From assembly GCA_903813345.2 (NCBI GenBank), contig CAIIXF020000091.1, positions 1-62,000 of the forward strand: a stretch of 62,000 bases of DNA, in the 5' to 3' direction. The notes beneath the pieces are model-generated. The model was given only the letters and a program-made list of their open reading frames with translations. It ran no database searches and was not told where the DNA came from. The stretch is from Owenia fusiformis (taxonomy: Eukaryota; Annelida; Polychaeta; Sabellida; Oweniidae). How positions within the stretch are numbered: position 1 is the first letter of the stretch; every line of letters begins with the position of its first letter. A program made the position numbers and the translations under genes. Below, piece after piece: positions 12,128 through 24,371 of this stretch.

Positions 12128-12975
12128 CAGTAGAACCTGCTAAGTGGAACAGCTCTGTAAGTGGAACACCTCCCAAGTGGAATGCCTTTTAAAAGTCCCT
12201 TTTTAAAAACCCATTGACTTAATGTTAATTGAACCTCTGTAAGTGGAACACCTCCAAACATGAACAGTGAACACCCCATATTGAAAAATTAACCTGCTAA
12301 GTGGAACAGTCAATTTCCATAGATTTCAATATTGATATATGTAAACAGAATTAATCTCCTTCAATGATATCTGGGTATGAAAACAGGTAATACTGTGATA
12401 ATTGGCAAATTAGGACTTTAATGGTTTTTAATGGATTAACCTCCTGTAGAGGTCAACATGTGATGCAACCAATAATTAATTTGATAAACAGCAAATTAGG
12501 ATTTCATAAGATTATCATTCAGAAAATTGGATTAACCTCCTGTAGAACTGGACACGTGATGCTACCACTAATTAATATCCCTTGCTGTTTGTTTCAAACT
12601 TAATAAGTAAGATTAAAAATGTCATTTAAAAACAATTGAATTATTAGCAGTAGGAACAAGTCTTTAAAACTTAATTGCCTAATCTTTGTACCCGAGACTG
12701 GCACAATTAGGAGGATTAAGAATGTCAGAAAACATTTTTGGCAGAATGAGGAGGATTAAGAATGTCAGATACCTTTTTGAGTGAAATAAATGGATTATTA
12801 ATGGTATATACCTGCCCTGTAATGAAGGGAGAATCATATTTCCAATGATACATATAAATCCTATATTTGATCTTGTATGTTCTCTGCGAACCCAAAACCT
12901 CCATAAGTGGAACACCTTCTGAGTGGAACGCTTTGTGGCAGAACGGAGAGTGTTCCACTTACACAGGTTCTACTG
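12128..12975. mobile_element. Tigger/pogo-type MITE (TA duplication)
   Basis: Left CAGTAGAACCTGCTAAGTGG and right CCACTTACACAGGTTCTACTG are inverted termini with TA on each side (12126-12127 and 12976-12977). The CAGTAGAACC start is typical of pogo/Tigger elements of the Tc1/mariner superfamily. Internal AAGTGGAACACCTCC-type motifs repeat near both ends (12165, 12240, 12905). Open frames inside (12679-12958 minus) are short and not protein-like. Same architecture as 61113-61935. Confidence 0.8.
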
Positions 12976-13709
12976 TATTTACATAATAATGTTATAAAGG
13001 AGCATGTAGGTTATCGCAAACAACTTCAGACAATTCTAACTTGAATTATGAATATTTTCTGACCATGAACATGGGTATATCTTTTAGATCTATTCATTAT
13101 CTTCAAGAAAAGTGAATATAATGATTGAAACCAGACCTAAGTGATATTAAAGGGAATGGCCCAATCAACATACTTTTTCTAAAAATGTTGACCTAATTTT
13201 TACCAAAGATGCAACCTTTAATTATATTGTTGAATGCATAATTAGAATATGCTTTGAGACATGTTCTATTTCCTAAGAGGAAAAGTGGATTGCTCCACGG
13301 ACTTTAAAGACACCGAATTGTTAACATTGTTAAAATGATGGCATTTTTGGTGAAAATGAGGTCAATAACTTTGAAAAAATATATTGATGGGTTGATTGCT
13401 AGTGAAATATCTCTGAGTCCGATTGACTTTATTATCACTGTATACCTGTCTTCATGGTCAGAAAATAGTCATAATCAAAGATATAACTGTCTGAAATTGT
13501 TTGTGATTACTTACCTGAACCTTTCCAGGTCAAATCAGGAGTGACAAAATTATTTCCACCAAATTTTTGACATGTCTTCAAATACGATAATATTTTCTTC
13601 ATAAGATAGAGTGTCACTTGTGAAATTTATTGATTGACCTGAGATCGTACCACATCTTTATGACATAGAAGCGAAATAACCATATTGAACTTTAATGATG
13701 TTTGTTTAA

Positions 13710-14466
13710 GGTCTCATGGAAGTTAACAGGAAATGACAAAACAAAAAATGACAAAGCCATGCTGGATTTTGAAAATTTTTTGAACCAAGATAACAGAGTT
13801 CTGTTTGGACCTCAAGTCAGTTTAACTAGTTCCAAATATCATTTACATGACCAGGAACACAATTGAAATGGTCAGCATGACCATAAACATGATAAAATAA
13901 CCTTTTTAGCCCTCTGAAAATGTGACTGAAAAATAGCTAAAAGTAGGTGCTCAGGAAAGGTCAATGAACAGAATCTTTTGATTTTTTCAGAATATGTGTC
14001 CAATATATTGCTCTAAATGACACAATCTTTGAAATTTTAAAAAATCGTCTGAAACAATAATGGCTGTAGTAAAAAGGAAAATAGATCGATTTTCAATTCA
14101 GTTTTTTTCAATTTTTTCTTTTTCTAAGAATGATATCAAATTTTTTTGAATTGTATCATTTAGAGCAATATATTGGGCACATTTTCTGAAAAAGTCAAAA
14201 TATTCTGTTCAGTGACCTTTCCTGAGCACCTACTCTTAGCTATTTTTCAGTCACATTTTCAGAGGGCTGAAAAGGTTATTCTATCATGTTTATGGTCATT
14301 CTGACCATTTCAACTGTGTTCCTGGTCATGTAAATGATATTTGGAACTAGTTAAACTGACTGGAGGTCCAAACAGAACTCTGTTATCTTGGTTCAAAAAT
14401 TTTTCAAAATCCAGCATGGCTTTGTCATTTTTTGTTTTGTCACTTCCTGTTAACTTCCATGAGACC
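13710..14466. mobile_element. TTAA foldback element with ~325-bp near-identical arms
   Basis: GGTCTCATGGAAGTTAACAG at the left pairs with CTGTTAACTTCCATGAGACC at the right, and TTAA flanks both ends (13706-13709, 14467-14470). The arms match almost base for base as far as 'AATATATTGCTCTAAATGA' (near 14010 and 14158), leaving a short loop of roughly 120 bp. High arm identity indicates a fairly recent insertion or arm conversion. Piggybac/Kolobok-type target choice. Confidence 0.85.
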
Positions 14467-16013
14467 TTAATTGTTGTTTGCCACTTTTCGAGAATTGTCA
14501 AAATTTGGGGGTTTTGAGGGAGGGTTACAATTAGGTTAAAAAATTCACCTGATTCAGACTATCCTTAAATGAGCACTGATTCACCCGAGAGCATAACTTT
14601 TTCAAAACATGTGTTTTTTTTGGACCACTCACATTAATGTTTCGTCTAATTTTCCCTCAGAGTTTCATCATCATTGTCCAAATCTTAGGCCATATTTGTT
14701 GAGATATATGAATGTTCATTATTAAAATCTTGCCTTCCTTTGCAGTTGGAAAAGATTCGGCATTAGGTGTTATAAGTCCCAGAGCACGATAAATAAATAA
14801 AAATAACAACAAAATGACATAGAACTGATAGACGTTTTCTCTTGTGCGTGTCAGCCATGGTCTACCAAATTGCTATTCAGTAGGAAGAAACTCATTTTTC
14901 AGTTTCCATTTTAATTTCCTGACAAACAGAGCGATCATCTCAGGATTTTTTCTATGATCTATGTGTCGCCCTAGCAACTTCTGTTTTAGAGAACAATAGA
15001 AAAGATTACTTTACCATAATTTTAATCATTCCACATTGTAGACATATTTATAATTAAAAATATGAAGAGAATGACAAAATCTCTTAAAACACATTTCTTA
15101 GGAAACAAATAGTGTCGTATTCTTGTTACTATGGCAACAGAGTTTTTTCTTTTTGTCATTTTTGTCATACAGATTACCTATCATACCAGGACCAAATCCT
15201 GAAAATTTGAATTCAGTATCTTCATTAGTATCTTAGATATATAGGTTTCTTATAGTATCCCCTGCAGATTTTATCGGAGTATAAGGAAAATGCTCTGAAG
15301 AGGGTTGCCCAAGGATGCCACTTAACAGTATTTTTGAGGTCCCAACCCTCTATTCATGGGAATAGTTAACCATTGTAAAGCTTCTCATGGTTAACTGACA
15401 GAATTGATTGTATCTTCAACTAAGAAGACAATAAAATGTTATAAAACCAGAAGAAAACCAAACCAACTTTCTTCTATTTACCAGGGGTAGGGCACTATAA
15501 AGTCATATTAAAATTACAAAATAGTACTTCATCACTATAATAGATGTATTACAATATCACACATAGCTTAGGAATGTTGTTAGAATACTACTTTGAGCTG
15601 TTTAAGTTATCATATTTTGCTTGAAGCTACAAATATAAAATAAGCAAGAAAAAATGACAAAAATTGAACATTTTTTTCTAATTAATTGTACTTTTCTGAA
15701 ACCAACAAAGATATCAACCTATAACTTTAGGGTAGTATTCATCTCTGTACTAACAATGTATGCTGTAGAACTCAGAACAATAGTTTATATATCCTTTGAG
15801 TTATGAACTAGTTTCATAGTACCCCCTAGAATATTTTCCTAGGGGGGTAAAAACGCTCAAATTCAGTGTCGTGACCACCACGTTGAGCTGTCATCTTTTA
15901 ATATCTTTATCAGCATGAAAAACTGATCCAGAAGAAATAGGTCTGTTGCTTTTTCTAAAAAATGCCTCAAAAACCCTTTCCCTTGAGATATTATGAAATT
16001 GGAACCTGTCTAT

Positions 16014-17000
16014 ATGACGTGAAACGGAGAAACTTTATTTTTATCATTTTCCGAAAACCGATTGGGGCATTACTATCTGGAATGACTGTTAACAGAATGT
16101 AGGCCTAAGACTTAGTAAGAGTAAGAGAGACTACCATAGATCTAATACTTACAGGTTCAAAGGCCTCCATGACTGTGGCACATCACATGACGAAAAATTC
16201 CCACCTGATTAAATCCTTGCTACAGGCATAAAGCTACTATTATGTACATACCATTTCTGTTTTAGAAAGGTTTCTTCAGTTATGATATATATCATATACA
16301 CACAATACAGTGAGATGTTACAAAGTATCACAGCCGGAAGTGATTCTGTGCTCCTATGGCGCATGAATCTGAGACCCATCTACTGAGCAAGGGAGTCTAA
16401 GATTGAGACCAACAAATGAAGCACATAAGTTGGTTTTGATCGTGAACTTGAAATAATAACGGTTTACGCAAATAAATAAATCATATGAATCCTGCAATTC
16501 TGGTCAACAGTAGTCCTGCATTCGTGAACTTTATTTTTCATTTGATGTTGTTCGGCTTCAACTTGAACCCGGAAGTATGTAAAAATTATTGTTCAAGAAT
16601 AAGCTTAGCCGAGGAAGAAGTTATGAAGTTATAGGACGCCCGTAGTATTATAACAAGCAAAGTCATCTGATTATGGCAGTTGCCACTGACAAAACTAGAA
16701 ATTGTCTTAGATCTATCAGATCTGGATCAATCATCTTTTAGTGTAAGTAAATGTGTAAAAAAGTGTAGACTTTGTCATAATTTTTCTGCTCTGTTTACTT
16801 CAGATTTTGAATCTAAAATAAGCAAAGGACCGCACATTGCATTAGATTAGCATAGATGCGAGTAAAAAATCTTGATTTATGTCATTAATATTCAAAATTC
16901 AGTCAAACAAATAGGTGTCATTTGTCGATTGTCATTTTTTTTAAAACGGTCTCCCGCATATTTGTTGGTCTCCAGTGGAGACTGCCCAGTGAGTATTGAA
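16014..17000. other. No gene recognised
   Basis: AT-rich intergenic sequence leading up to the 5'-truncated retroelement. No promoter or protein-like frame could be supported. Confidence 0.4.
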
Positions 17001-19376
17001 TCCCGTACCGACAGTTGTCGAAAATTGTTGAGAGTTGAGATCGCTCCTCCCATTGGCGAAAGTGACCACAATGTGGTCTTTGTTGATGTCAACCTAAAAG
17101 CTACAAGATCTAAAGCTGCTCCTAGGAAAACACTTCGTTACAATAAAGCCAACTGGGAAAAGATCGTGGCTGATGTCAACTCAACCTACCAAACAATGAA
17201 CGCTTTCCCTAGAACAACACCTGTAGAAGACCTTTGGGTTCTGTTCAGAGATAGCTTGTGTAATGCCATCAACACACACATCCCCCACAAATGGCTTAAC
17301 AGTAAGAACAAGTTGCCTTGGGTCTCCGACAACATCAGAAGACTCATGAAGAGACGTGACAGATACTTTCACAAGCGGTTTAAGTCCACGTCAAACTTAA
17401 GTCACTATAAGTCCCTTAAAGCCGCTGTCCAGAAGCAAACAAGAGCAGCCTACTGGACCTACATCGAGAATGTCATCTCTGAGCCATCACCTGAATCAAC
17501 ATCTCCAGGTGCTCGAATGACTAAACCTAAGAGGCTATTCTCGTACATCAAAAGTCTGAGGAAAACAGCTGACTCTGTGGCTCCTTTAAAAAAGGATGGA
17601 GTATTGACATGCGATAACATCGGCAAGGCCAATATACTCAATGAGCAGTTTCAGTCTGTTTTCTCCAAGGACCCTAACACCCCCTTGCCAGACAAAGGAC
17701 ATAGCCCTCACCCAACCATGCCGGACATCAACATCACCCAAGAAGGAGTCCGGAAGATGCTTGAAGGCCTGAACCCCAACAAGGCTAGTGGCCCAGACTC
17801 AATACCATCTCGAGTCTTGAAGGAGCTGGCATCTGACATCGCCATGCCGCTCACACTAATCTTCCAGCGTTCACTAGATCAAGGCAAAATACCAGCTGAC
17901 TGGAAGAAAGCCACAATATGCCCCGTCTACAAGAAGGGTGAACGATACAAGGCCTCCAACTACAGACCAGTGTCCCTTACCTGCATATGTTGCAAGCTTG
18001 CTGAACATCTTCTAGTTAGCAACATGATGCAGTTTCTTGAGACCAATGGGATCCTGTATGACTTGCAACATGGTTTCAGGAGTAAGAGGTCATGTGAAAC
18101 ACAACTTGTCACCTTTTTCCATGACCTTGTACTGGCGAATGACACTAATCACCAGACTGATGTCATAGTGATGGACTTTGCAAAGGCATTTACAAACTCC
18201 AATACTACGGTATCAGAGGTCAGGCCAACTACTGGATCAAAGACTTCCTGCAAGCAAGAACCCAAAGAGTTATTGTAGATGGAGTGACATCGGATGAGGC
18301 AGCTGTAACATCAGGAGTCCCCCAGGGGACTGTCCTCGGTCCGATCCTCTTCCTCATTTACATTAACGACTTACCTGATGTCCTGCAACATAGTACCTTG
18401 AGGCTTTTTGCAGATGACAGCATCATTTACAGACAAGTTGATTCACCACTCGATGCAGCATTACTACAAGAAGACCTTAATGCTGCAGTAGCCTGGGAAA
18501 ATCAATGGCTGATGCAATTCCACCCAGACAAGTGCACTGTGCTGTCGGCAACTGGAAGACGAACACCTGCTGTCTCCATCTACAACATGCAGGGACATGC
18601 CCTTAAACAGGTATCGTCTGCAGAATATCTTGGTGTTACAGTGCAGGCAGACCTTAAGTGGAACCAGCATATTGCTAAATCCATAACCAAGAGTAACCAG
18701 CTCCTTGGCATGCTGAGACGTCATTTATGGAAAGCTCCTCAACATACTAAGCAGACTGCATATTTCACCCTGATCAGACCAAGGCTTGAATATGCAGGCT
18801 GTGTCTGGGACCCTTACACATCAACCCAAAAACAAGCTCTGGAGATGACCCAGCGAAGAGCAGCACGGTATGTCATGAATGACTTCAACCGTGTTAGCTC
18901 TGTCGGTGCTATGCTGTCCAAGCTACAATGGGAGTCTCTGGAGCAGAGACGACAACAACAACGACTCACCATGCTCTATAAAATCAACAATAGCCTAGTT
19001 GGAATTCCCAAGGACCAATATCTTGAACCCCCCTCCCACAATAGACCCAGACGATTACAAGTAACTAACAGCCAAGCCTTTGTCCGCCACAGATACAACA
19101 AAGATGTCACCTTGCAGTCTTTCTTCCCAAATACAATCAGGGAATGGAACTCACTTCCAGAATCAATAGTGACAGCGGGAACATTAGAAGGCTTTAAAAC
19201 CACGCTGGGTTCTTACTACCAAAACCCCATTCCTTAACTCTTACTGTTGTGTAACTGTTTTTAAACCGATTTTAACTTTACCTTTTACTCTAACACTGTT
19301 TTTATCTTTTACTATGCATACTAACCCGCGATGTAGTAATCAGTAAATGATTGAATCGTGTACTATGATGATGATG
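17000..19376 (+). mobile_element. 5'-truncated non-LTR retrotransposon (CR1/L2-like)
   Basis: The copy starts within the last part of the endonuclease domain and runs through the reverse transcriptase to a short 3' UTR ending in an ATGATGATGATGA repeat at about 19364-19376. 5' truncation and a short microsatellite-like 3' tail are typical of CR1/L2-group elements. The exact 5' border is not clear (somewhere between about 16950 and 17035), and I could not identify a target duplication. Confidence 0.75.
17034..19237 (+). pseudogene. Endonuclease C-terminus plus reverse transcriptase, broken by an internal deletion
   Basis: Frame 1 (to about 18191) shows the endonuclease end IAPPIGESDHNVVFVDV, a linker, then RT motifs WKKATICPVYKKGERY, ASNYRPVSLTCICCKL, LQHGFRSKRSCETQLV and motif A, VIVMDFAKAF. 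At about 18191 the frame changes; sense resumes with LQYYGIRGQANYWIKDFLQ in another frame, so a short stretch after AKAF (normally DKVPH-like) is deleted and the frame is lost. The second frame carries SGVPQGTVLGPILFLIYIND, the catalytic box LFADDS at about 18405, and the complete C-terminal domain to the stop at 19235-19237. The enzyme would synthesise cDNA of its own RNA; this copy cannot make it whole. Confidence 0.88.
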
Positions 19377-19506
19377 AAAAGAGATCCAGTCGTCCAGATT
19401 CCTATTATTGGCTCCTCTGAACCAAAACAATCTGTTCAAACTGAAGAAAAACGCCAATCAGACTGGAACAAATTTGAGCAGGCTTTTTAAATTTATTTTC
19501 AATTTC
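19377..19506 (+). other. Short open tail of unknown origin
   Basis: Directly after the retroelement tail a plus-strand frame reads RDPVVQIPIIGSSEPKQ then RQSDWNKFEQAF before a stop at about 19490. It looks mildly protein-like, but it is only about 36 codons and has no visible acceptor. It could be a terminal exon fragment of an unknown gene or chance. Confidence 0.2.
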
Positions 19507-19516
19507 TACTGATGTA

Positions 19517-20675
19517 GGGTTTGTAGAAAAAAACGGGTACCGGGTAGTAAATCGTCCATGCTGGGTTCAAATTTGGTACCCGGTCAAAAAAACCGGTTAC
19601 CCAAAAAACAAAAAATACGAATATACAACATAATTAGATCATTAGAAAACGTGTAAGATTTGTTTAAATGTCGAATTTGGTATTCTTTGTATTTCTATTT
19701 CATTTGTAAAAACGGCTTACGGCAAATCACTTGTATCCTTGTGTAGTGAAAATGTATATTGAGAAAAAAAAGAAAAAAAAAAAAAAAAAAAAGATTTGTT
19801 TAAATATACGAAATTGTATGTAACTTCCCTCAAAATTGAGCTAGAAGCTTCAAATAAAAAGCATTTTAAGGCTCTTTTCTTCCTCTATCATCATGGTCAT
19901 ATTTTCATCGGTTATTAGGCCTGTCAACTGTCCCTCAATTTGCGTATTTGTCACGCATTTGCTGAAGAATTTGAAGTCATGCCAGTTTTTTTTTGCGTGA
20001 CAGAAAATGTCACACAAATACGCATTTTACCTGGTAATTGTCAAGCAAAAATATTTCTGTTGAAAAAATTCTAAAACAGTTCGCCGATACAGCAAAAATA
20101 CGAACACCAAAAAAACGTACGCATTCTGTTCGGACTTTTCACTTGAATCACGTATATGTCGCGCATTCTGTTCGAAATTTTTCGTACCTACCTCTATTTT
20201 CAATAGTTCATATGTTGGTACGTGAATAGTTTTGATTATGATTTAAATCTGTAAATAGCTATCGTTACTTTAGCAGAGACGTGGGTTTATTTACATGATG
20301 CAACGTGTAAGATTTTGATTTTTAATCATAATTAAAGTTATCCCATTTTTCGACGAAACGTCCACTGAAGTGTAAATTGTTACGTCTTACAATGTCATAG
20401 GCGATCTCACCCCCCTCCATAACCAAAGAAAATATGAAAATGATGATAGAGGAAGAAAAGAACCTTAAAATGTTTTTTATTTGAAGCTTCTAGCTCAATT
20501 TTGAAGGAAGTTACATACATTTTTGTATATTCAAAACAAATCTTACACGTTTTCTAATGATCTTATTATGTTATATACTCGTATTTTTCGTTTTTTGGGT
20601 ACCGGGTACCAAGTTTGAACCCAGCATGGAGGATTTACTACCCGGTACCCGGTACCCGTTTTTTTCTACAAACCC
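19517..20675. mobile_element. GGGT-type foldback element, 10-bp target duplication (MULE-like?)
   Basis: GGGTTTGTAGAAAAAAACGG at the left mirrors CCGTTTTTTTCTACAAACCC-like sequence at the right. The 10-bp TACTGATGTA is duplicated on both sides (19507-19516 and 20676-20685). Long inverted arms include GGTACC-rich termini, 'CGAATATACAACATAATTAG' and a 'GAGCTAGAAGCTTCAAATAA' segment. A poly(A) run lies at about 19766-19793. No transposase. Duplications of 9-11 bp with long arms are characteristic of Mutator-like elements; assignment is inference. Partial relatives lie at 4205-4926 and 7888-8037. Confidence 0.85.
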
Positions 20676-20685
20676 TACTGATGTA

Positions 20686-21611
20686 AGTGGAAATTCATGG
20701 CTAAGAGCAATCATCAAATAAATACTGTTAACAAATTAATTCAAGCCTCAGAATTGGTAAGTTGAAAAACAAACTTGTTTTACATCAAATGACACGAAAA
20801 AATCAGGGGGTTACTTTAATTGTGTTTTTAGGAGACTCAATCTCTTTAAACAATTGTTTTAGGATTTTTCAAAAAGTAGACCCAGTTCTAGAGATTTTTT
20901 CATGAAAATGGGACCGATATCTAGGTTTTTTTCTTCAAATTAATGGGACCAACATCTAGGGATTTTTCGGCCAAAAAGTGACCTACTTTAGCGGCACGTC
21001 CCCATATAGCCAATATATGGGAGTACACCCCCCAAGGGTTAGCATCCCTGGCTGCTGTGCTCATGGTACAGAGTTAGAATCCCGCTTTGATGCAATTTTT
21101 TTTCTGTGTCTAGATAATACATTTTGCTTCTTTTGCTGACCCAGTTTTGAAACGTTTGTTTTATAATTGCATAAAACACTTGAATAAAATAAACAAAACA
21201 CAATTAGAAATAATGTATACCAGTAGATTTTATTCTTAATTTGTTCCATTAATTTATCCACATTACTATGGAAAATACACATTTTCAAATTCGCAATTTT
21301 ACATTCAGGCAAATAAAGGCAAAATCACTGTATGCTTGCAAATTTTGCATGTTTTACAGTATTTAGCAGACCCACAGACTTTTGGTTGGTTCTCTATTAG
21401 ATCCTATTACATACCTGCCAACCTAAGACCAAAAATTTGCGGTAGTTTTTTTTTCGAATTGTGGTATTTTTGCGGTAGATTTTTTCCAAATGAGGTAGTT
21501 TTTGCAGTATTTTTCGACAAAAATGCGGTAGTTTTACGGTAGATTTTGAAAAAAATCGGTAGTTTTTGATGGACTTCTACCTACTCATCAACTATGCTTG
21601 GTCTGATTTTA
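20686..21611. other. No gene recognised; degenerate 'GCGGTAGTTTTT' repeat
   Basis: Mostly unique AT-rich DNA. From 21410 (ACATACCTGCCAACC) to about 21590 short GCGGTAGTTTTT/GCGGTAGATTTT units recur; this looks like one end of a further repeat whose partner end is missing. Confidence 0.4.
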
Positions 21612-22165
21612 ATTATTCCATCATTTAAAGTTCGGAGAGATATAGGGAATGCCTCCCTCCGTCAGCCATCCAGGCGATAACTCAAATACCATAAGCCCGA
21701 TTTGTTTATATTTTGTACACGTGTGCTCTATGGAGGTAGAAGTTCTGCTCGAAAGCCAATTTTATGGCCACTCGTTTAAAAGTGGCTGCAATTTTAGTGG
21801 TCGTGTATATAAAACTGTTATAGCAATAAAAAGCTATATATTTAATAAGCTAAACATGTAGATATTTAAGAAATACATGGCAGCCATCTTAAAAGATGGT
21901 GGCCTACACACTATTTTACGACTTAAAGCTATTGAGAAGTAGTAGAGCGATTTTGTTCTTTTTTAATATGTGAATACTAAATAAGCATGACACACTGCCT
22001 TATAACATTTTGACTAGTAGGTGGCCATTTTTAAAAGTGGCTGCCATATGTGTGAGCGTTTTTGTTGAAATTTTATTTGTGCTTCTTAAAAGCATATTAC
22101 ACTCTCTGATGACTTTCTAGTATACCATTGTGAAAATGGTGGCCATTTTTATATATAAAAGCAAA
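21612..22165 (+). mobile_element. Degenerate Helentron-like element, family A
   Basis: The start 'AAAGTTCGGAGAGATATAGG' and 'GTAGAAGTTCTGCTCGAAAG' match the intact 5' region at 60113-60270. Core units with 'GTAGAGCGATTTTGTTC', 'ATGTGAATACTA' and 'GGTGGCCATTTTTAAAAGTG' follow. No (CCGT)n run survives and the 3' hairpin end was not found. Confidence 0.6.
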
Positions 22166-22369
22166 AGATATATAATATATATTTCATTTTGTAGATATCA
22201 TTCTTCTGCTTTGAAAATGATATTTCAATGAATTTTTGATAATTGTTCTTGTTTTTAGACATTAATAAAGCTTAATTAATTTAGATTTTTATGCATATGA
22301 GCTCCAGGTTCGTTCAAGCCCATATACATGTAGTCAAGAACGGGTGTCTACAAAACAAAGACCTAAGAC

Positions 22370-23050
22370 CTACAAAACTAAGACCCCCCACGTTATAAAA
22401 CTAAGACCCTGTTATAAAACTAAGACCCCCCACGTTATAAAACTAAGACCCCCACGTTATAAAACTAAGACCCCCCACGTTATAAAACTAAGACCCTGTT
22501 ATAAAACTAAGACCCCCCACGTTATAAAACTAAGACCCTGTTATAAAACTAAGACCCCCCACGTAATAAAACTAAGACCCTGTTATAAAACTAAGACCCC
22601 CCACGTAATAAAACTAAGACCCTGTTATAAAACTAAGACCCCCCATATTATAAAACTAAGACCCTGTTATAAAACTAAGACCCCCCACGTAATAAAACTA
22701 AGACCCTGTTATAAAACTAAGACCCCCCACGTAATAAAACTAAGACCCTGTTATAAAACTAAGACCCCCCACGTTATAAAACTAAGACTCTGTTATAAAA
22801 CTAAGACCCCCCACGTAATAAAACTAAGACCCTGTTATAAAACTAAGACCCCCCACGTTATAAAACTAAGACCCTGTTATAAAACTAAGACCCCCCACGT
22901 AATAAAACTAAGACCCTGTTATAAAACTGAGACCCTCCACGTAATAAAACTAAGACCCTGTTATAAAACTAAGACCCCCCACGTTATAAAACTAAGACCC
23001 TGTTATAAAACTAAGACCCCCCACATTATAAAACTAAGACCCTTTTATAA
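22370..23050 (+). repeat. 42-bp satellite array, left arm
   Basis: About 16 tandem copies. Unit halves are AAAACTAAGACCCCCCACG followed by TTAT or TAAT, and AAAACTAAGACCCTGTTAT. Because 42 is a multiple of three, one frame stays open as a 14-residue repeat (KTKTPHVIKLRPCY); this is a by-product, not a protein. Confidence 0.95.
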
Positions 23051-23085
23051 GAATCAGTCACCGTGCCTTGCTCTGCTCGCCACAA

Positions 23086-23545
23086 GGTAGTCTTGCCTCT
23101 GGGCCTTGTGTTCCCCAGTAACAGATTCTACAAAAGATAGTCTTGCTTCTGGTCCTTGTGTTCCCTTCTAATATACAGATTCTCCCCACTAACATAAAGA
23201 TTCTACAAAAGGTAGTCTTGCTTCTGGTCCTTGTGTTCCCTTCTAATATACAGATTCTCCCCACTTACATTAAGATTCTACAAAAGGTAGTCTTGCTTCT
23301 GGTCCTTGTGTTCCCTTCTCACATACAGAATCTACACATGGTAGTCTTGCCTCTGGCCCTTGTTTACCCTAGTAACATACACATATGGTAGTCTTGCCAC
23401 TGACCCTTGTTTTCCCTAGTAACATACACATATACATAAGGTAGTCTTGCCTCTGACCCTTGTTTTCCCTAGTAACATACACATATACATAATTTTAAGG
23501 TAGTCTCGGCTCTATCCCTCGAGTTCCCCAGTAACATACTGATGG
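23086..23545 (+). repeat. Tandem 'GGTAGTCTTGCCTCTG' repeat
   Basis: At least seven copies of GGTAGTCTTGC(T/C)TCTGG(T/C)CCTTG, with a period near 75 bp in the first half and about 55 bp in the second. It forms the left part of the interior of the palindromic element and is not repeated in its right half. Confidence 0.85.
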
Positions 23546-24371
23546 ATGGTACTGTCTCTGATAACGGACATAATAACTGAAGTAAACTATAAAACTGAGA
23601 GTAACATGTGGCTGTATTTCTAGTACTGTTGAACTCTGGGTAACAAGTATGGCTTGCCAATACAATATATCATAACACAATTAATAGCACAATCAATGTA
23701 TGAATGTGATGATACAACACATACAGGTCTATAAGACCCTGTTATAAAGTTATCAGTAGGATCATCTGATTGTGTTCTCACATCAGTGTCAAAATCCTGC
23801 AATCATCAGGTGATGAATTAGATCTGATGTTGATGGGAGAGGGGGGGGGGCTTAGGGGCTATTCACCTCTACTTTATGCTGTGTTTAAAAGAGTGACATC
23901 CCTCGTAAACTGGGCTGACATGTAACAGCCATACTCCTTTGATTGCTTAAATGAAATATTGGAGAGGAGACTACTCAGGATTTCATGGTTGAGGATTGTT
24001 TCTAAGATGTTTTTAAACATCATGGAGTCGAAGTCTTACCCTATTTCCATGGTAACCATGGTTGATTTGAATAAAAATTATTGTAGGTTTTGTCACCAGT
24101 ATTAGAAAACCTTCTTGGGCAAATAAATGTACACATCGTTATCTTTTAGGTATCTATTAGGATTAGAGTGCAAGACTTAGATAACTGCAATCATATTCTG
24201 TTTCAGTGGCAACAATGCTTAATATAGTCAAGGATATTAACCCTGTATCATTCCCGTAATTGAACAAAATAGATAGGCATAAAACCTAAAATTCTGCACT
24301 AAGCATTTTTACAATTTTTCAAACAAATAATCCATCAAAAGACACTTTTTGCATTTTAAAAAAAAGTTTCA

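Larger units (their letters stand above)
11287..16013. mobile_element. 4.7-kb foldback element with ~500-bp inverted arms
   Basis: Left arm (about 11287-11808) and right arm (about 15477-16013) are inverted copies. AGACAGGTTCCAATT at 11289 pairs with AATTGGAACCTGTCT at 15997; 'AGGAAAATATTCTAGGGGGT' at 11448 pairs with ACCCCCTAGAATATTTTCCT near 15822; 'TAGTGCCCTACCCCTGG' at 11785 pairs with CCAGGGGTAGGGCACTA near 15480. The 3.7-kb interior holds no readable transposase and carries two younger insertions (12128-12975 and 13710-14466). Flanking duplication is unclear; TA is possible. Superfamily unassigned. Confidence 0.7.

Noticed and set aside
14310-14501. 63-codon minus-strand frame in the TTAA foldback
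   Set aside because: It is in the inverted arm; its mirror copy at 13720-13860 has the same words but is not preserved as a separate gene, and no family is recognised.
22344-23090. 248-codon open frame of KTKTPHVIKLRPCY repeats
   Set aside because: The 42-bp satellite has no stop in one frame because its period is a multiple of three; there is no signal of coding selection and the same happens in the inverted array.
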